Source: an uncultured Blautia sp. (GTDB taxonomy: Bacteria; Bacillota; Clostridia; Lachnospirales; Lachnospiraceae). From it: a DNA stretch of 64,000 nt. The notes under the pieces were generated by a model. It made no database searches. It had not been told where the DNA came from and was given only the letters and a program-made list of their open reading frames with translations. The position numbers were made by a program, and so were the translations under genes. Every line of letters begins with the position of its first letter. Position 1 is the first letter of the stretch. Shown here piece by piece: positions 37,431 through 47,312 of this stretch. The stretch is from positions 62,001 through 126,000 of the forward strand of contig CATXEA010000004.1 in assembly GCA_958367245.1 (NCBI GenBank), written 5' to 3'.

Positions 37431-38327
37431 ATGAAAACAGGAAGAAAAATAAAATCATCGCCTGCAGATAAAGTTTTTACTGTATGTAATACAATCTTTA
37501 TGATTCTGTTTATTCTTGTCACATTGTATCCGATTCTGAATACACTTGCGATTGCATTTAATGATGGAACTGATGCATTGCGGGGGGGAATATATCTGTG
37601 GCCAAGAAAATGGACATTGAAAAATTTCATTACAGTGTTAGAAAAAGACAACCTGATTACAGGCGCCTATATTACTGTGGCACGAACTTTATTAGGTACG
37701 GCTACTGCGCTTGTAACAAATGCTATTCTGGCATTTATTGTAAGTAGAAAAAGGTTTTTATTTAAAAAACAGTTATCACTTTTTTGGGTTATAACAATGT
37801 ATGTAAATGGTGGTATGATTCCGACATTTTTATTGTATAAAGGGCTGGGTTTGACAAATAGTTTCTGGGTGTATGTAATTCCGGGAATGATCAGTGCATT
37901 TAATATGCTGGTGATTCGTACATATATGAATGGACTTCCAGACAGCCTGGAAGAATCGGCACAGCTTGACGGGGCAGGGTATTTTACGATTTTTACAAAG
38001 ATTATTTCGCCATTGTGCAAGCCGGTTTATGCAACGGTTGCTCTTTTTGTGGCAGTAGGGCAGTGGAACTCATGGTTTGATGCTATGTTGTATAACAGAA
38101 TGAATGCAAAATTGACAACACTTCAATATGAACTTATGAAACTGCTGTCATCTGTGACAAATCAGGGTGCTTCTGCAGAAGCAATGAAAAACGCAACAGG
38201 CTCAGTAACTCCTGAGACAGTTCGGGCGGCAGCGTCAATACTTACTATGCTCCCGATCATCTGTATTTATCCGTTTTTACAAAGATATTTTGTGACAGGA
38301 CTTACTCTGGGTGGAGTAAAAGAATAA
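37431..38327 (+). CDS. sugar ABC transporter permease (YtcP/LplC family)
   Basis: 298 residues, six membrane helices. The EAA loop is LPDSLEESAQLDGAGYFTIFTKIISPLCKPV. The N-terminal KVFTVCNTIFMILFILVTLYPILNTLAIAFND and the final QRYFVTGLTLGGVKE are typical of the YtcP/LplC partner of LplB. AAGGAGGGC precedes the ATG. Forms a heterodimer with the upstream permease. Confidence 0.94.
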   Translation: MKTGRKIKSSPADKVFTVCNTIFMILFILVTLYPILNTLAIAFNDGTDALRGGIYLWPRKWTLKNFITVLEKDNLITGAYITVARTLLGTATALVTNAILAFIVSRKRFLFKKQLSLFWVITMYVNGGMIPTFLLYKGLGLTNSFWVYVIPGMISAFNMLVIRTYMNGLPDSLEESAQLDGAGYFTIFTKIISPLCKPVYATVALFVAVGQWNSWFDAMLYNRMNAKLTTLQYELMKLLSSVTNQGASAEAMKNATGSVTPETVRAAASILTMLPIICIYPFLQRYFVTGLTLGGVKE

Positions 38328-38353
38328 TAGATAATTGGAGGATGTAGGTTAGG

Positions 38354-40477
38354 ATGAATAGAAAAGACGCGAGACAAAAAGCACAGGAACTGGTTTCAAA
38401 AATGACGATAGAAGAGAAGGCTTCTCAGTTAAGATACGATTCACCTGGAATTCCAAGACTTGGAATTCCGGAGTACAATTGGTGGAATGAAGGATTACAT
38501 GGAGTTGCCAGAGCAGGAACGGCAACAGTTTTTCCGCAGGCAATTGGGTTGGCTGCATCATTTGATGAAAATATGATTAGAGAAATAGGAGACATTATTG
38601 CAGAGGAAGGGAGAGCAAAATATAATGCGGCATCTGCAAAGGGAGACAGAGATATTTATAAAGGGCTTACATTCTGGGCACCTAATGTAAATATTTTTCG
38701 TGATCCCAGATGGGGAAGAGGTCATGAAACATATGGAGAGGATCCATATCTTACATCTGCTCTTGGGAAGGCTTATGTGGAAGGGCTTCAGGGAAATAGT
38801 GAAACAATGAAAGCATCTGCATGTGCAAAACATTATGCAGTGCATTCCGGACCAGAAGCACTTCGTCATGAGTTTGATGCCGAAGTGTCTCCAAAAGATA
38901 TGGAAGAGACATACCTTCCGGCATTCAGAACACTTGTTAAAGATGCCCATGTGGAATCCGTCATGGGAGCGTATAATCGTGTCAATGGTGAACCCTGTTG
39001 TGGCAGCACGACATTAATAAAAAAGAAACTTCGGGAAGAGTGGAAATTTGAAGGACATTTTGTTTCCGATTGCTGGGCAATAAGAGATTTTCATGAAAAT
39101 CATATGGTTACAGGAAGTCCGATGCAGTCTGCAGCAATGGCTCTGAATGCAGGCTGTGATTTGAATTGTGGAAATACATATCTGCTGATTCTCAATGCAT
39201 ACTATCACGGTATGGTTACAGAAGAAGCTATTACGGAGGCGGCAATTCGTCTTTTTACGACTCGTTTTATGCTGGGACTCTTTGATGGAAGTGAGTATGA
39301 CGATATACCATATACAAAGGTGGAGTGCAGCGAGCATCTTCATGTGGCGCATAAGGCTGCATTGGAGAGTATAGTTCTGCTAAAAAATGAGAATGGAATT
39401 CTTCCTTTGAAAAAAAATGAAATAAAAACAATAGGTGTTATAGGACCTAATGCAGACAGCAGGGCGGCATTGATTGGAAATTATCATGGAACCGCATCAG
39501 AGTATGTAACAGTACTGGAAGGAATCAGAAAATATGTAGGGAATGAGGTGCGTATTCTTTACTCGCAGGGAAGTGATCTTTTTCGTGATAAAACAGAAAC
39601 TCTTGCACATGATATGGATCGTATTTCAGAGGCTGTAACAGTAGCAGAAAACAGCGATGTCGTTATTCTGTGTCTTGGATTAGATGAGACGTTAGAAGGA
39701 GAAGAAGGAGATACAGGTAACAGCTATGCTTCCGGAGATAAGGAAAATCTTGAGCTTCCTTTATGTCAGCGCAGACTGATGGAGGCGGTGGCACAGACAG
39801 GAAAACCGGTTGTATTGTGTATGCTGGCAGGCAGTGATATGGATATGAGCTTTGCCAAAAAACATTTTGAAGGAATCTTACAGCTTTGGTATCCAGGCGC
39901 TCGCGGAGGAAATGCGGTAGCAGAAATCCTGTTTGGTAAGGAATCTCCATCGGGAAAACTTCCTGTCACCTTTTATGAAGAATTAAACGACCTTCCGGCA
40001 TTTGAAGATTATTCCATGAAAGGAAGAACCTACAGGTATATGGAGGGAAAAGCACAATACCCGTTTGGATATGGTCTTACTTATGGAAAAGCAGAAGTTG
40101 AATCAGGAACGGTTTCAGAAAATGAATCGGGAGTGATTGTATCTGCACAGATGAGAAATACTGGAGACAGAGATATTTGTGAGGTTTTACAGATTTACAT
40201 TAAATGTATGGATTCGGTGTATTCGGTTCCAAATCCACAGTTATGTGGGTTCAGAAGAGTAAATTTGAAGCAGGGAGAATCAAAAAAGATTTCAGTCAAA
40301 CTTCCGGATGAAGCATTTACTGTTGTAGATGAAGAAGGAAAACGGATTATCGGAGGAGAAGAGTTCGTTATATATGTCGGTTTTTCTCAACCAGATTTAA
40401 AAAGTGAGGAACTGACAGGTATGCATCCGGTCAAAATAGAATTTAGAAGAAAGAACGGAGAAAAATATGAAGATTAA
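38354..40477 (+). CDS. GH3 beta-xylosidase/beta-glucosidase family protein
   Basis: 707 residues with no signal peptide, so cytoplasmic. The nucleophile is D239 in FVSDCWAI, and WWNEGLHGVARAG plus FWAPNVNIFRDPRWGRGHETYGEDP are hallmarks of GH3 xylosidases. The second alpha/beta domain and a fibronectin III-like end (about 590-700) are present. It should release xylose from the ends of imported xylo-oligosaccharides. TTGGAGGATG is upstream. The last 11 bases overlap the DUF624 gene. Confidence 0.92.
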   Translation: MNRKDARQKAQELVSKMTIEEKASQLRYDSPGIPRLGIPEYNWWNEGLHGVARAGTATVFPQAIGLAASFDENMIREIGDIIAEEGRAKYNAASAKGDRDIYKGLTFWAPNVNIFRDPRWGRGHETYGEDPYLTSALGKAYVEGLQGNSETMKASACAKHYAVHSGPEALRHEFDAEVSPKDMEETYLPAFRTLVKDAHVESVMGAYNRVNGEPCCGSTTLIKKKLREEWKFEGHFVSDCWAIRDFHENHMVTGSPMQSAAMALNAGCDLNCGNTYLLILNAYYHGMVTEEAITEAAIRLFTTRFMLGLFDGSEYDDIPYTKVECSEHLHVAHKAALESIVLLKNENGILPLKKNEIKTIGVIGPNADSRAALIGNYHGTASEYVTVLEGIRKYVGNEVRILYSQGSDLFRDKTETLAHDMDRISEAVTVAENSDVVILCLGLDETLEGEEGDTGNSYASGDKENLELPLCQRRLMEAVAQTGKPVVLCMLAGSDMDMSFAKKHFEGILQLWYPGARGGNAVAEILFGKESPSGKLPVTFYEELNDLPAFEDYSMKGRTYRYMEGKAQYPFGYGLTYGKAEVESGTVSENESGVIVSAQMRNTGDRDICEVLQIYIKCMDSVYSVPNPQLCGFRRVNLKQGESKKISVKLPDEAFTVVDEEGKRIIGGEEFVIYVGFSQPDLKSEELTGMHPVKIEFRRKNGEKYED

Positions 40478-41093
40478 TCTGGACAGCCCTGTTATTAGTT
40501 TTTTAAATAAGGTTGCGGATTTCATGATTCTGAATATTCTGTTTATTTTGTGCTGTGCGCCGATTGTTACAATCGGTCCGGCGCTCAGTGCGTTGTATAC
40601 GATTACCATGCGTGAAGCCAGACATGAGGATAGTTATATATTAAAACCTTTCTTCAAAGCATTTAAAAATAATTTTATACAGTCGTTTTTTTCATCAATA
40701 TTATATTTGCTTTTGGGAGCAGTTATTGTTTATGGCTGGCAGTTTTGGTTGAAAAGGTCGGGAGAATCAACAGTTAATCAGGTGATGCTTGTTATTTTGG
40801 GAATGTTCGCAATTGTTTGCCTGCTGTCGCTTTTTTATGTATTTGCGCTAATTGCCAGATTTGATAATTCTGTGTTTAAAACTGTAAAAAATGCATTGAT
40901 TCTGACGGTTTTTAATTTGAAGGAAACAATATTGTTGACGTTGTTTTCCGGTATTGTGATGTTGCTCATGATTTTTACAAAGAGTATATGGCTTTTTATG
41001 GTAGTGGGTGGATTTGCATGTTGTGCATATGTTCAATCATTATTATTCATAAGGGTGTTTGAGCCGTATGAGAAAGTAGAAGGAGGAAATTGA
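40467..41093 (+). CDS. YesL/DUF624 family membrane protein
   Basis: 208 residues, about five membrane helices. FLNKVADFMILNILFILCCAPIVTIGPALSALYTITM is the characteristic start of the DUF624 family found beside YesM/YesN and LplABC genes. Function is unproved; a role in signal transduction or transporter assembly is usually suspected. It overlaps the GH3 gene by 11 bases and ends one base before the arabinofuranosidase gene. Confidence 0.9.
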   Translation: MKINLDSPVISFLNKVADFMILNILFILCCAPIVTIGPALSALYTITMREARHEDSYILKPFFKAFKNNFIQSFFSSILYLLLGAVIVYGWQFWLKRSGESTVNQVMLVILGMFAIVCLLSLFYVFALIARFDNSVFKTVKNALILTVFNLKETILLTLFSGIVMLLMIFTKSIWLFMVVGGFACCAYVQSLLFIRVFEPYEKVEGGN

Positions 41094-41094
41094 A

Positions 41095-42597
41095 ATGACA
41101 GGAATGGTGATTGATACAAACAAAAAACTAAGTAGAATCAGCAGAGAAATATACGGCCATTTTTCGGAACATTTAGGAAGATGTATTTATGGTGGAATTT
41201 ATGTGGGAAAGGATTCTCCGATTGAAAATGTAAATGGAATGCGATCGGATGTAGTAGAAGCTCTTAAGCAGATACGTGTCCCTGTACTGCGGTGGCCAGG
41301 AGGATGCTTTGCGGATGAGTATCATTGGAAAGATGGAATAGGATCGGCAGATACAAGAAAAAAAATAATTAATACAAACTGGGGAGGAGTAGTAGAGGAT
41401 AACAGTTTTGGTACTCACGAGTATTTTGAACTTTGTCGCCAACTTGGCTGTGAGACATACATTAATGGAAATCTGGGAAGCGGTACCATAAAGGAAATGG
41501 CTGAATGGGTTGAGTATATGACATTTGATGGTGTTTCACCTATGGCAGAACTTCGGAAGAAAAATGGAAGTTGCGCTCCATGGAAAGTTGATTTCTTCGG
41601 TCTGGGAAATGAAAACTGGGGTTGCGGAGGAAATATGAACCCAGATTATTATGCTAACGAATATCGAAGATATCAGACTTTTATAAGAGATTATAACAGT
41701 GAACGGCATATTAAGAAAATTTGCTGCGGAGCACCTCATGATGATTATGAATGGACGAAAGAAGTTCTTGAAACTTGTTTCAGGAGAGTGGCAAAAGAAC
41801 AACATGGCTTTATGGATGGTCTTTCACTCCATTATTATGTATATCCGGAGGGAATCGATACCAAAGGAAGTTCGACGGACTTTGACCAAAAAGTCTGGTA
41901 TAAGACACTGAATAAAGCAGTTTTTATGGATGAACTTATTACAAAGCATGGTGAGATTATGGATGAATATGATCCGGATAAAAAAATAGGTATGATTGTA
42001 GATGAGTGGGGAACTTGGTATACATGTGAGCCTGGGACAAATCCGGGATTTCTTTATCAGCAAAATACAATGAGAGATGCGCTTGTAGCAGGAATTACAC
42101 TGAATATATTCAATAAACACAGTGACCGTGTGAAGATGGCAAATCTTGCGCAGATTGTCAATGTACTTCAGGCTGTGATACTTACGGAAGGGGATAAAAT
42201 AGTAAAGACTCCGACATATCATGTTTTTGATATTTATAAGTATCATCAGGATGCAGAACTTATATTCAGCGATATTGATATAAAGATGATTGGAGTGGAG
42301 AATGAGTGGCAGGTACCGAATCTGACTGAATCTGTTTCAATCACATCGGATGGAGTACTCCACCTTACAATGACAAATCTTTCTGCTGAGGAAAGTTTTG
42401 ATATAGATGCAGAAATTATTGGAAAAAAACCTGAGAAAGTATTAGGTGAGATTGTTACAGGTGAGATTCATGCAAAAAATACGTTTGACGAACCGGAGTG
42501 TGTTGTTGTGAGAAAGTACGATGGCGTTCAGATTACAGAGAAAGGAATAAGATTTATCATTCCAGCAAGTAGTGTTTTGCATCTTGAGCTGAGGTAA
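41095..42597 (+). CDS. GH51 alpha-L-arabinofuranosidase
   Basis: 500 residues, no signal peptide. Acid/base E173 in FGLGNENWGCGG and nucleophile E304 in MIVDEWGTWY; LRWPGGCFADEYHWKDGIG is a further family mark. The C-terminal part is a beta-sandwich. It would remove arabinose side groups from imported arabinoxylo-oligosaccharides, working with the GH10 and GH3 enzymes. AGAAGGAGG lies upstream with good spacing. Confidence 0.95.
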   Translation: MTGMVIDTNKKLSRISREIYGHFSEHLGRCIYGGIYVGKDSPIENVNGMRSDVVEALKQIRVPVLRWPGGCFADEYHWKDGIGSADTRKKIINTNWGGVVEDNSFGTHEYFELCRQLGCETYINGNLGSGTIKEMAEWVEYMTFDGVSPMAELRKKNGSCAPWKVDFFGLGNENWGCGGNMNPDYYANEYRRYQTFIRDYNSERHIKKICCGAPHDDYEWTKEVLETCFRRVAKEQHGFMDGLSLHYYVYPEGIDTKGSSTDFDQKVWYKTLNKAVFMDELITKHGEIMDEYDPDKKIGMIVDEWGTWYTCEPGTNPGFLYQQNTMRDALVAGITLNIFNKHSDRVKMANLAQIVNVLQAVILTEGDKIVKTPTYHVFDIYKYHQDAELIFSDIDIKMIGVENEWQVPNLTESVSITSDGVLHLTMTNLSAEESFDIDAEIIGKKPEKVLGEIVTGEIHAKNTFDEPECVVVRKYDGVQITEKGIRFIIPASSVLHLELR

Positions 42598-42696
42598 AAG
42601 AGTTGTGGAAAACAATGAGGAGCGGATATGTAAATAAGGTCTTTTGAAAATGTTATCAGAATGGTAGATTATGCTGATTTATCACAGGGAGGTTTT

Positions 42697-45549
42697 ATGA
42701 AAAAAAAGGGTAAAGCAAACAGGTTTACTGCAATTGTTCTGACTGGACTGGCGTTGCTTGGCGGAAGTAATTTCGAGATGGTTTCTGCAGCAGATTCGGA
42801 GAGGAGAGATATTCAAATGAATATTCTTCAGGAGTTTAATACGGATTTTGAAGGTGCAGATGAAGAAGGTGTACTGTATTGGTGGAATAATAGTTCGTGG
42901 AATAGTAGTACACTTACACAGAAAGTATATATGTCAGATGAGCCCCGTCTGAATTCGTCTGGAAATAGTTATATGGAAGTTGTACCGGAGGATAACGGAG
43001 TTAGTGCGGTACAGATTAATAATAAAGATATTGCTGTCCTGCTGGAAAGTGGAAGCACTTATGAATTTTCTTTTTATGCAAAAGCAGTAAGCGGTACTGT
43101 GAATTTGGAGGTTTTGAGTCATGATAACTGGGCATCTCAACAATCTGCAACGGTAATATACGACGAGCCAGTGGAACTGAATGATAACTGGCAGTTTATA
43201 AGCGGCACGTTTGCAATGCCGGCGAATGATGCACATAAAGAAGTGCAGCTCAGGCTGAGCGGTGACAATGGAATGACATTTTGCTTGGATGATCTCAAGA
43301 TTACGGCGCTGACAGACAGGGGTGAAAATAAGAAAATTGAAAAAAACATTCCCAGTCTTAAGGATACTGTGTCTGGTGCATCAGGATTGGGAGAAGATGC
43401 GTATACAGGAGTTGCTCTTGCAAATGATCAGATTAACAATCAGACGCTTATGGAGTTGATTGAAAAACATTTTAATGCGGTAACATTCGAAAATGAGTTG
43501 AAAATGGATGCGATTTTTGGTTACCATAACGATGTGATGCCAGAGGAGAAATTTGAAGAAATTACCTGGACACGGGCAGATGGAACAACTGTTACAGGAA
43601 CATATCCACAGATGGATTTTAGTTTGGCAGAAAAGATGCTGGATTTTGTTAAGGCATGGAATAATAAAAATCCTGATAATCAGATTAAGGTAAGGGGGCA
43701 TGTACTTGTGTGGCATTCCCAAGCGCCGGAGTGGTTCTTCCATCAGGAGTGGGATAAAACTAAACCATATGTCAGTGCAGAAGAGATGGATGTTCGTCAG
43801 GAATGGTATATTAAGCAGGTGCTGGAACATTTTCTGGGTCAGGATAGCCCGTACAAAGATATGTTTTATGGATGGGATGTGGTAAATGAGGCGGTTAGCG
43901 ACACCAGTGGCACATATCGAAAGGATGGAGACGAAAAGTCTTGTTGGTGGGCTGTCTATAAAAATGAGAGTTATATTGTGAATGCTTTTCGCTATGCGAA
44001 TTATTATGCGCCTGAAACATTGGAACTTTATTACAACGACTATAATGAGTGTACCAGTTCCAAGATAGGTGGAATTGAAGTACTGCTTAAGGAGATTAAA
44101 TCTCATGAAAACGATATTGAACTTCCGACCAGAATCACAGGAATGGGAATGCAGGCACATTATGACATGATTTCTCCTACAGTAAATCAATTCAAAGCAG
44201 CAGTCATTTCTTATGGGGAAATTGTGGAGAAAGTACAGCTTACAGAGTTTGATTTAAAAGCAAGTAAGGAGTATGATGGAACTAAAGCGGCACAGAGTGA
44301 CGAATATACAAAGCAGGCATATCGTTATAAAGAAATATATGATGTTTTAAAAGATATTGATTCAATGGACGGAATCGATATCAATGGTCTGACTATATGG
44401 GGAGCGATTGACAGTCTTTCCTGGCTGCAGAACAGCAATAATGCAGGAGGTGGCTCGGATGGTAGCCAAAAGCATGTGCCCCTGCTGTTTGATGACGAAT
44501 ACAGGGCAAAGCCAGCCTTTTATGCTTTTGTAGAGCCGGCAAAGCTGGAGCCGTTCATTAATAATGTTGTGGTTATGCAGGCACTGGATGGCAGTGATCC
44601 ATATGCAAAGAGCAACGTCTATACTATTAAAGACACGGATGCTTCATTTCAGATGATTTGGGAAGAGGAATATCTTAAGGTAAAGGTAACAGTAAGGGAT
44701 ACTCAGGTTCAGAATACTGACAGCGTTACCTTGTATTTGGACTGGGATAAAACGGATGGAGATACTACTACGGAGAAAAAAACAGTTTTTCGAGAGGAGG
44801 CTCAATTGACAACAGACGGTTACATTGCCGAATTTACAGTGGATAAAGAACTGGCAGTTGGAAGCAACTTTGCATTTGATGTACTCGTCACCGATGGGAA
44901 AAGTAAAGCGGCGTTTAATGATTTTAAACTGTCTCAGGAAAGCAGTAGCAAGTACTATGCGATGGCGACTGCCAAACCTTATATGTCTGTGAGTGCAGGA
45001 ACCGTTATTGTGGATGGGGTAGTAGATTCGATTTGGAACGAGGTTAGTGCAGTACCGCTTACCATTGAGATGGGAGCTGTTGCTGAGGCTCAGGCAAAAC
45101 TGCTGTGGGATAAGTCGAACTTGTATCTTTGGATGGAAGTTATGGATAACGAACTGGATAAAACTTCGTTGGAGTCTCATGAACAGGATTCTGTTGAGGT
45201 GTTTCTTGATGAAAATAACAGCAAAACGGAAGAATATGAGGATGATGATAAGCAGTACCGTATTAATTATATGGATGAGAAAAGCTTTAATGGTATAAAA
45301 TGTACGGCAGAAAACGTGACTTCGGCAGTAAAAGTAACAGATGGCGGGTACATTGTGGAGGCTGCATTTAAGTGGACAGATATCACGCCGAAAGCAGGAA
45401 CAGAGATTGGAATCGAACTGCAGATTAACAATGGTGCAGGAGGAACACGAATTGGCACACTGAGCTGGTTTGACGAATCAGGTATGGGTTGGTCTTCGCC
45501 CCGTGTATTTGGTACGGCTTTTCTGACAAATGAAAAAACTGTAGCATAG
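42697..45549 (+). CDS. secreted modular xylanase: CBM, GH10, two CBM9-like domains
   Basis: 950 residues from the ATG at 42697 behind CAGGGAGG. Signal peptide to about residue 31 (ending VSA). Then a carbohydrate-binding domain of the CBM4/9/22 type (about 38-205), GH10 catalytic domain (about 225-605) with E398 in WDVVNE and nucleophile E517 in QLTEFDLKAS, and two domains related to CBM9 (about 620-770 and 780-950; the second with VDGVVDSIWNE and LLWDKSNLYLWMEV). There is no LPXTG, SLH or lipobox anchor, so it should be released or bind substrate. It starts xylan breakdown outside the cell. Confidence 0.93.
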   Translation: MKKKGKANRFTAIVLTGLALLGGSNFEMVSAADSERRDIQMNILQEFNTDFEGADEEGVLYWWNNSSWNSSTLTQKVYMSDEPRLNSSGNSYMEVVPEDNGVSAVQINNKDIAVLLESGSTYEFSFYAKAVSGTVNLEVLSHDNWASQQSATVIYDEPVELNDNWQFISGTFAMPANDAHKEVQLRLSGDNGMTFCLDDLKITALTDRGENKKIEKNIPSLKDTVSGASGLGEDAYTGVALANDQINNQTLMELIEKHFNAVTFENELKMDAIFGYHNDVMPEEKFEEITWTRADGTTVTGTYPQMDFSLAEKMLDFVKAWNNKNPDNQIKVRGHVLVWHSQAPEWFFHQEWDKTKPYVSAEEMDVRQEWYIKQVLEHFLGQDSPYKDMFYGWDVVNEAVSDTSGTYRKDGDEKSCWWAVYKNESYIVNAFRYANYYAPETLELYYNDYNECTSSKIGGIEVLLKEIKSHENDIELPTRITGMGMQAHYDMISPTVNQFKAAVISYGEIVEKVQLTEFDLKASKEYDGTKAAQSDEYTKQAYRYKEIYDVLKDIDSMDGIDINGLTIWGAIDSLSWLQNSNNAGGGSDGSQKHVPLLFDDEYRAKPAFYAFVEPAKLEPFINNVVVMQALDGSDPYAKSNVYTIKDTDASFQMIWEEEYLKVKVTVRDTQVQNTDSVTLYLDWDKTDGDTTTEKKTVFREEAQLTTDGYIAEFTVDKELAVGSNFAFDVLVTDGKSKAAFNDFKLSQESSSKYYAMATAKPYMSVSAGTVIVDGVVDSIWNEVSAVPLTIEMGAVAEAQAKLLWDKSNLYLWMEVMDNELDKTSLESHEQDSVEVFLDENNSKTEEYEDDDKQYRINYMDEKSFNGIKCTAENVTSAVKVTDGGYIVEAAFKWTDITPKAGTEIGIELQINNGAGGTRIGTLSWFDESGMGWSSPRVFGTAFLTNEKTVA

Positions 45550-45647
45550 CTTAATTTATTACAACAAAAAACTTTATACTGTATAAAAATAATAGAAAAT
45601 CAATCGGTTTTGTGTTATAGACCTGTCTTTGACAGTTATTAAAAGAA

Positions 45648-45690
45648 AAAATCGCTGTATCCCTTGTGTTTTCTGGGGTACAGCGATTTT
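45648..45690. terminator. hairpin terminator after the secreted xylanase gene
   Basis: Stem AAAATCGCTGTA/TACAGCGATTTT extended by T-CCC against GGGG, with a loop of about 11 bases. The T-rich arm end serves the plus strand; a longer T-run lies on the minus side. Confidence 0.6.
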
Positions 45691-45692
45691 GG

Positions 45693-45886
45693 TCGTTGTT
45701 TTGAAATAAGGCTACCGCAATCCCACTGGCTTTAGACGGTATTGCGGGAAGAGCTGACACAGTATGCCCTGACACTGGTTTTGTCCGAAAGCTATTACAA
45801 TTTGCAATATGAATCTTTTGGAAGTGATTAATGACGATACGCTTATGCTATAAAAATTGAATATTTTAATATAGTTTATCTTGTGT
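45693..45886. other. intergenic stretch without a recognisable gene
   Basis: About 190 bases between two hairpins. Every frame is interrupted and no conserved protein motif is seen. It may be decayed coding sequence, but nothing supports a call. Confidence 0.4.
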
Positions 45887-45890
45887 ATAA

Positions 45891-45934
45891 AAAACCTCAC
45901 GAACTGTTTAGTGAAACAGCCTGTGAGGTTTTTC
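45891..45934. terminator. bidirectional terminator downstream of rlmD
   Basis: Outer stem AAAAACCTCAC/GTGAGGTTTTT and inner stem CTGTTT/GAAACAG. It ends the minus-strand rlmD operon 8 bases after its stop and can act in both directions. Confidence 0.8.
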
Positions 45935-45942
45935 ATTTCATT

Positions 45943-47307
45943 TTAGTTATTTCGGGATAAAAGGGCGACTGTCTCAACATGTACTGTCCCGCCGAACTGG
46001 TCAACAGGGCAGACGCGGGTGAGAGAGTAGCCGTTGGCGCAGAGATACTTCAGGTCGCGGGCAAGGGTGGCGCTGTCGCAGCTTACGTAAACGATGCGTT
46101 TGGGCTGCATTTTTATCATGGTTTCCAGAAGGGTTTCGTCGCAGCCTTTGCGCGGCGGATCGACAACGATGACATCTGCGTATATGCCGTTCTTTTCGTA
46201 TTCGCGGGGAAGAACTTCCTCGGCTTTTCCTGTGAAAAATTCCACATTAGTGATATTGTTTATGCGGGCGTTTTCGTTGGCATTTTCGATAGCCTGAGGA
46301 ATGATTTCCACACCTCGAACAAATTTCGCCTGCTGCGCAAGGAAAAGAGAAATCGTCCCGATTCCGCAGTACAGATCCCATACAGTTTCATCTCCGTGGA
46401 GATCTGCGTATTCCAGAGCCTTTGCGTAAAGCTTCTGCGTCTGTTTCGGATTGACCTGATAGAATGAGAGTGGAGAAATCTGATAGGAGATGTCGCCGAT
46501 TTTATCAGTGATATAGCCCTGTCCCCAGAGAATCCGGATTTCTTCTCCGAGAATTACATTGCTTTTCTTTTTGTTTACATTAATCGTGATGCTGGTCATT
46601 CCTTTAATTTCTCGAAGTTTCTCTGTCAGCTCGTCTTCGTGGGGCAGTTTCGTTCCATTAAGAATCAGGCATACCATCACCTCGCCTGTGAAATATCCGT
46701 AACGGATAAGAACATGGCGGACAAGTCCATTGCCTGTTGTCTCGTCGTAAGGGGCGATGTTCCATTTTTCCATATGGCTGATAACGCGGTCGAGAACTTC
46801 TTTATTTTCGGGGACACCGAGAGCACAGTCACGGTTTTCGATGATCGTGTGGGTTCTGCCTGCGTAAAAACCTGTGATAATTTTGCCCTCTTTATTTCTG
46901 CCTACCGGAAATTGAGCCTTATTTCTGTAGTGATAAGGCTCGTCCATGCCGATGATAGGCTCCATAGGCAGGTCTTTAAAGCCGCCGATGCGCTCTAAAT
47001 GACCTTTTACCTTGTTTGTCTTGAAGACAAGCTGCTGTTCATAGGAGAGAGCCTGAAGCTGGCAGCCTCCGCACTGGCGGGCAAAGGCGCATTTGGGCTC
47101 TACCCTGTAGGGAGAAGGCTTAAGAATCTCCATGAGCTTTCCGTAGCCATAGTGCTTTTTTGATTTCATAATTTTGGCTGTTACGGTATCTCCGATGACT
47201 GCGTCTTTCACAAAGACGGTGAAGCCATCAGCTTTTCCGATACCTTCACCGTCAATCCCGCAATCTTCAATTTCTAACGTAACAAGGTCGTTTTTACGAT
47301 ATTCCAT
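45943..47307 (-). CDS. rlmD: 23S rRNA (uracil-C5)-methyltransferase, RlmD/RlmCD type
   Basis: 454 residues. N-terminal TRAM domain (VTLEIEDCGIDGEGIGKADGF), iron-sulfur cysteines in PKCAFARQCGGCQ, SAM-binding VWDLYCGIGTISLFLAQ, and the catalytic region VVDPPRKGCDETLLE plus IVYVSCDSATLARDL. It methylates U at C5 in large-subunit rRNA. In Firmicutes related enzymes modify U747, U1939 or both, so the exact site is open. Five bases separate it from yhaM upstream, indicating an operon. Confidence 0.93.
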   Translation of the reverse strand: MEYRKNDLVTLEIEDCGIDGEGIGKADGFTVFVKDAVIGDTVTAKIMKSKKHYGYGKLMEILKPSPYRVEPKCAFARQCGGCQLQALSYEQQLVFKTNKVKGHLERIGGFKDLPMEPIIGMDEPYHYRNKAQFPVGRNKEGKIITGFYAGRTHTIIENRDCALGVPENKEVLDRVISHMEKWNIAPYDETTGNGLVRHVLIRYGYFTGEVMVCLILNGTKLPHEDELTEKLREIKGMTSITINVNKKKSNVILGEEIRILWGQGYITDKIGDISYQISPLSFYQVNPKQTQKLYAKALEYADLHGDETVWDLYCGIGTISLFLAQQAKFVRGVEIIPQAIENANENARINNITNVEFFTGKAEEVLPREYEKNGIYADVIVVDPPRKGCDETLLETMIKMQPKRIVYVSCDSATLARDLKYLCANGYSLTRVCPVDQFGGTVHVETVALLSRNN

Positions 47308-47312
47308 AAAGA

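Noticed and set aside
43381..44190. 269-codon minus-strand frame opposite the GH10 domain of the secreted xylanase
   Set aside because: Antisense shadow; the plus strand carries the catalytic domain with both glutamates.
45700..45890. Possible transposase or enzyme remnant between xylanase and rlmD
   Set aside because: Short stretches such as ATAIPLALDGIAGRADTV look protein-like, but every frame is broken and no family is recognisable.
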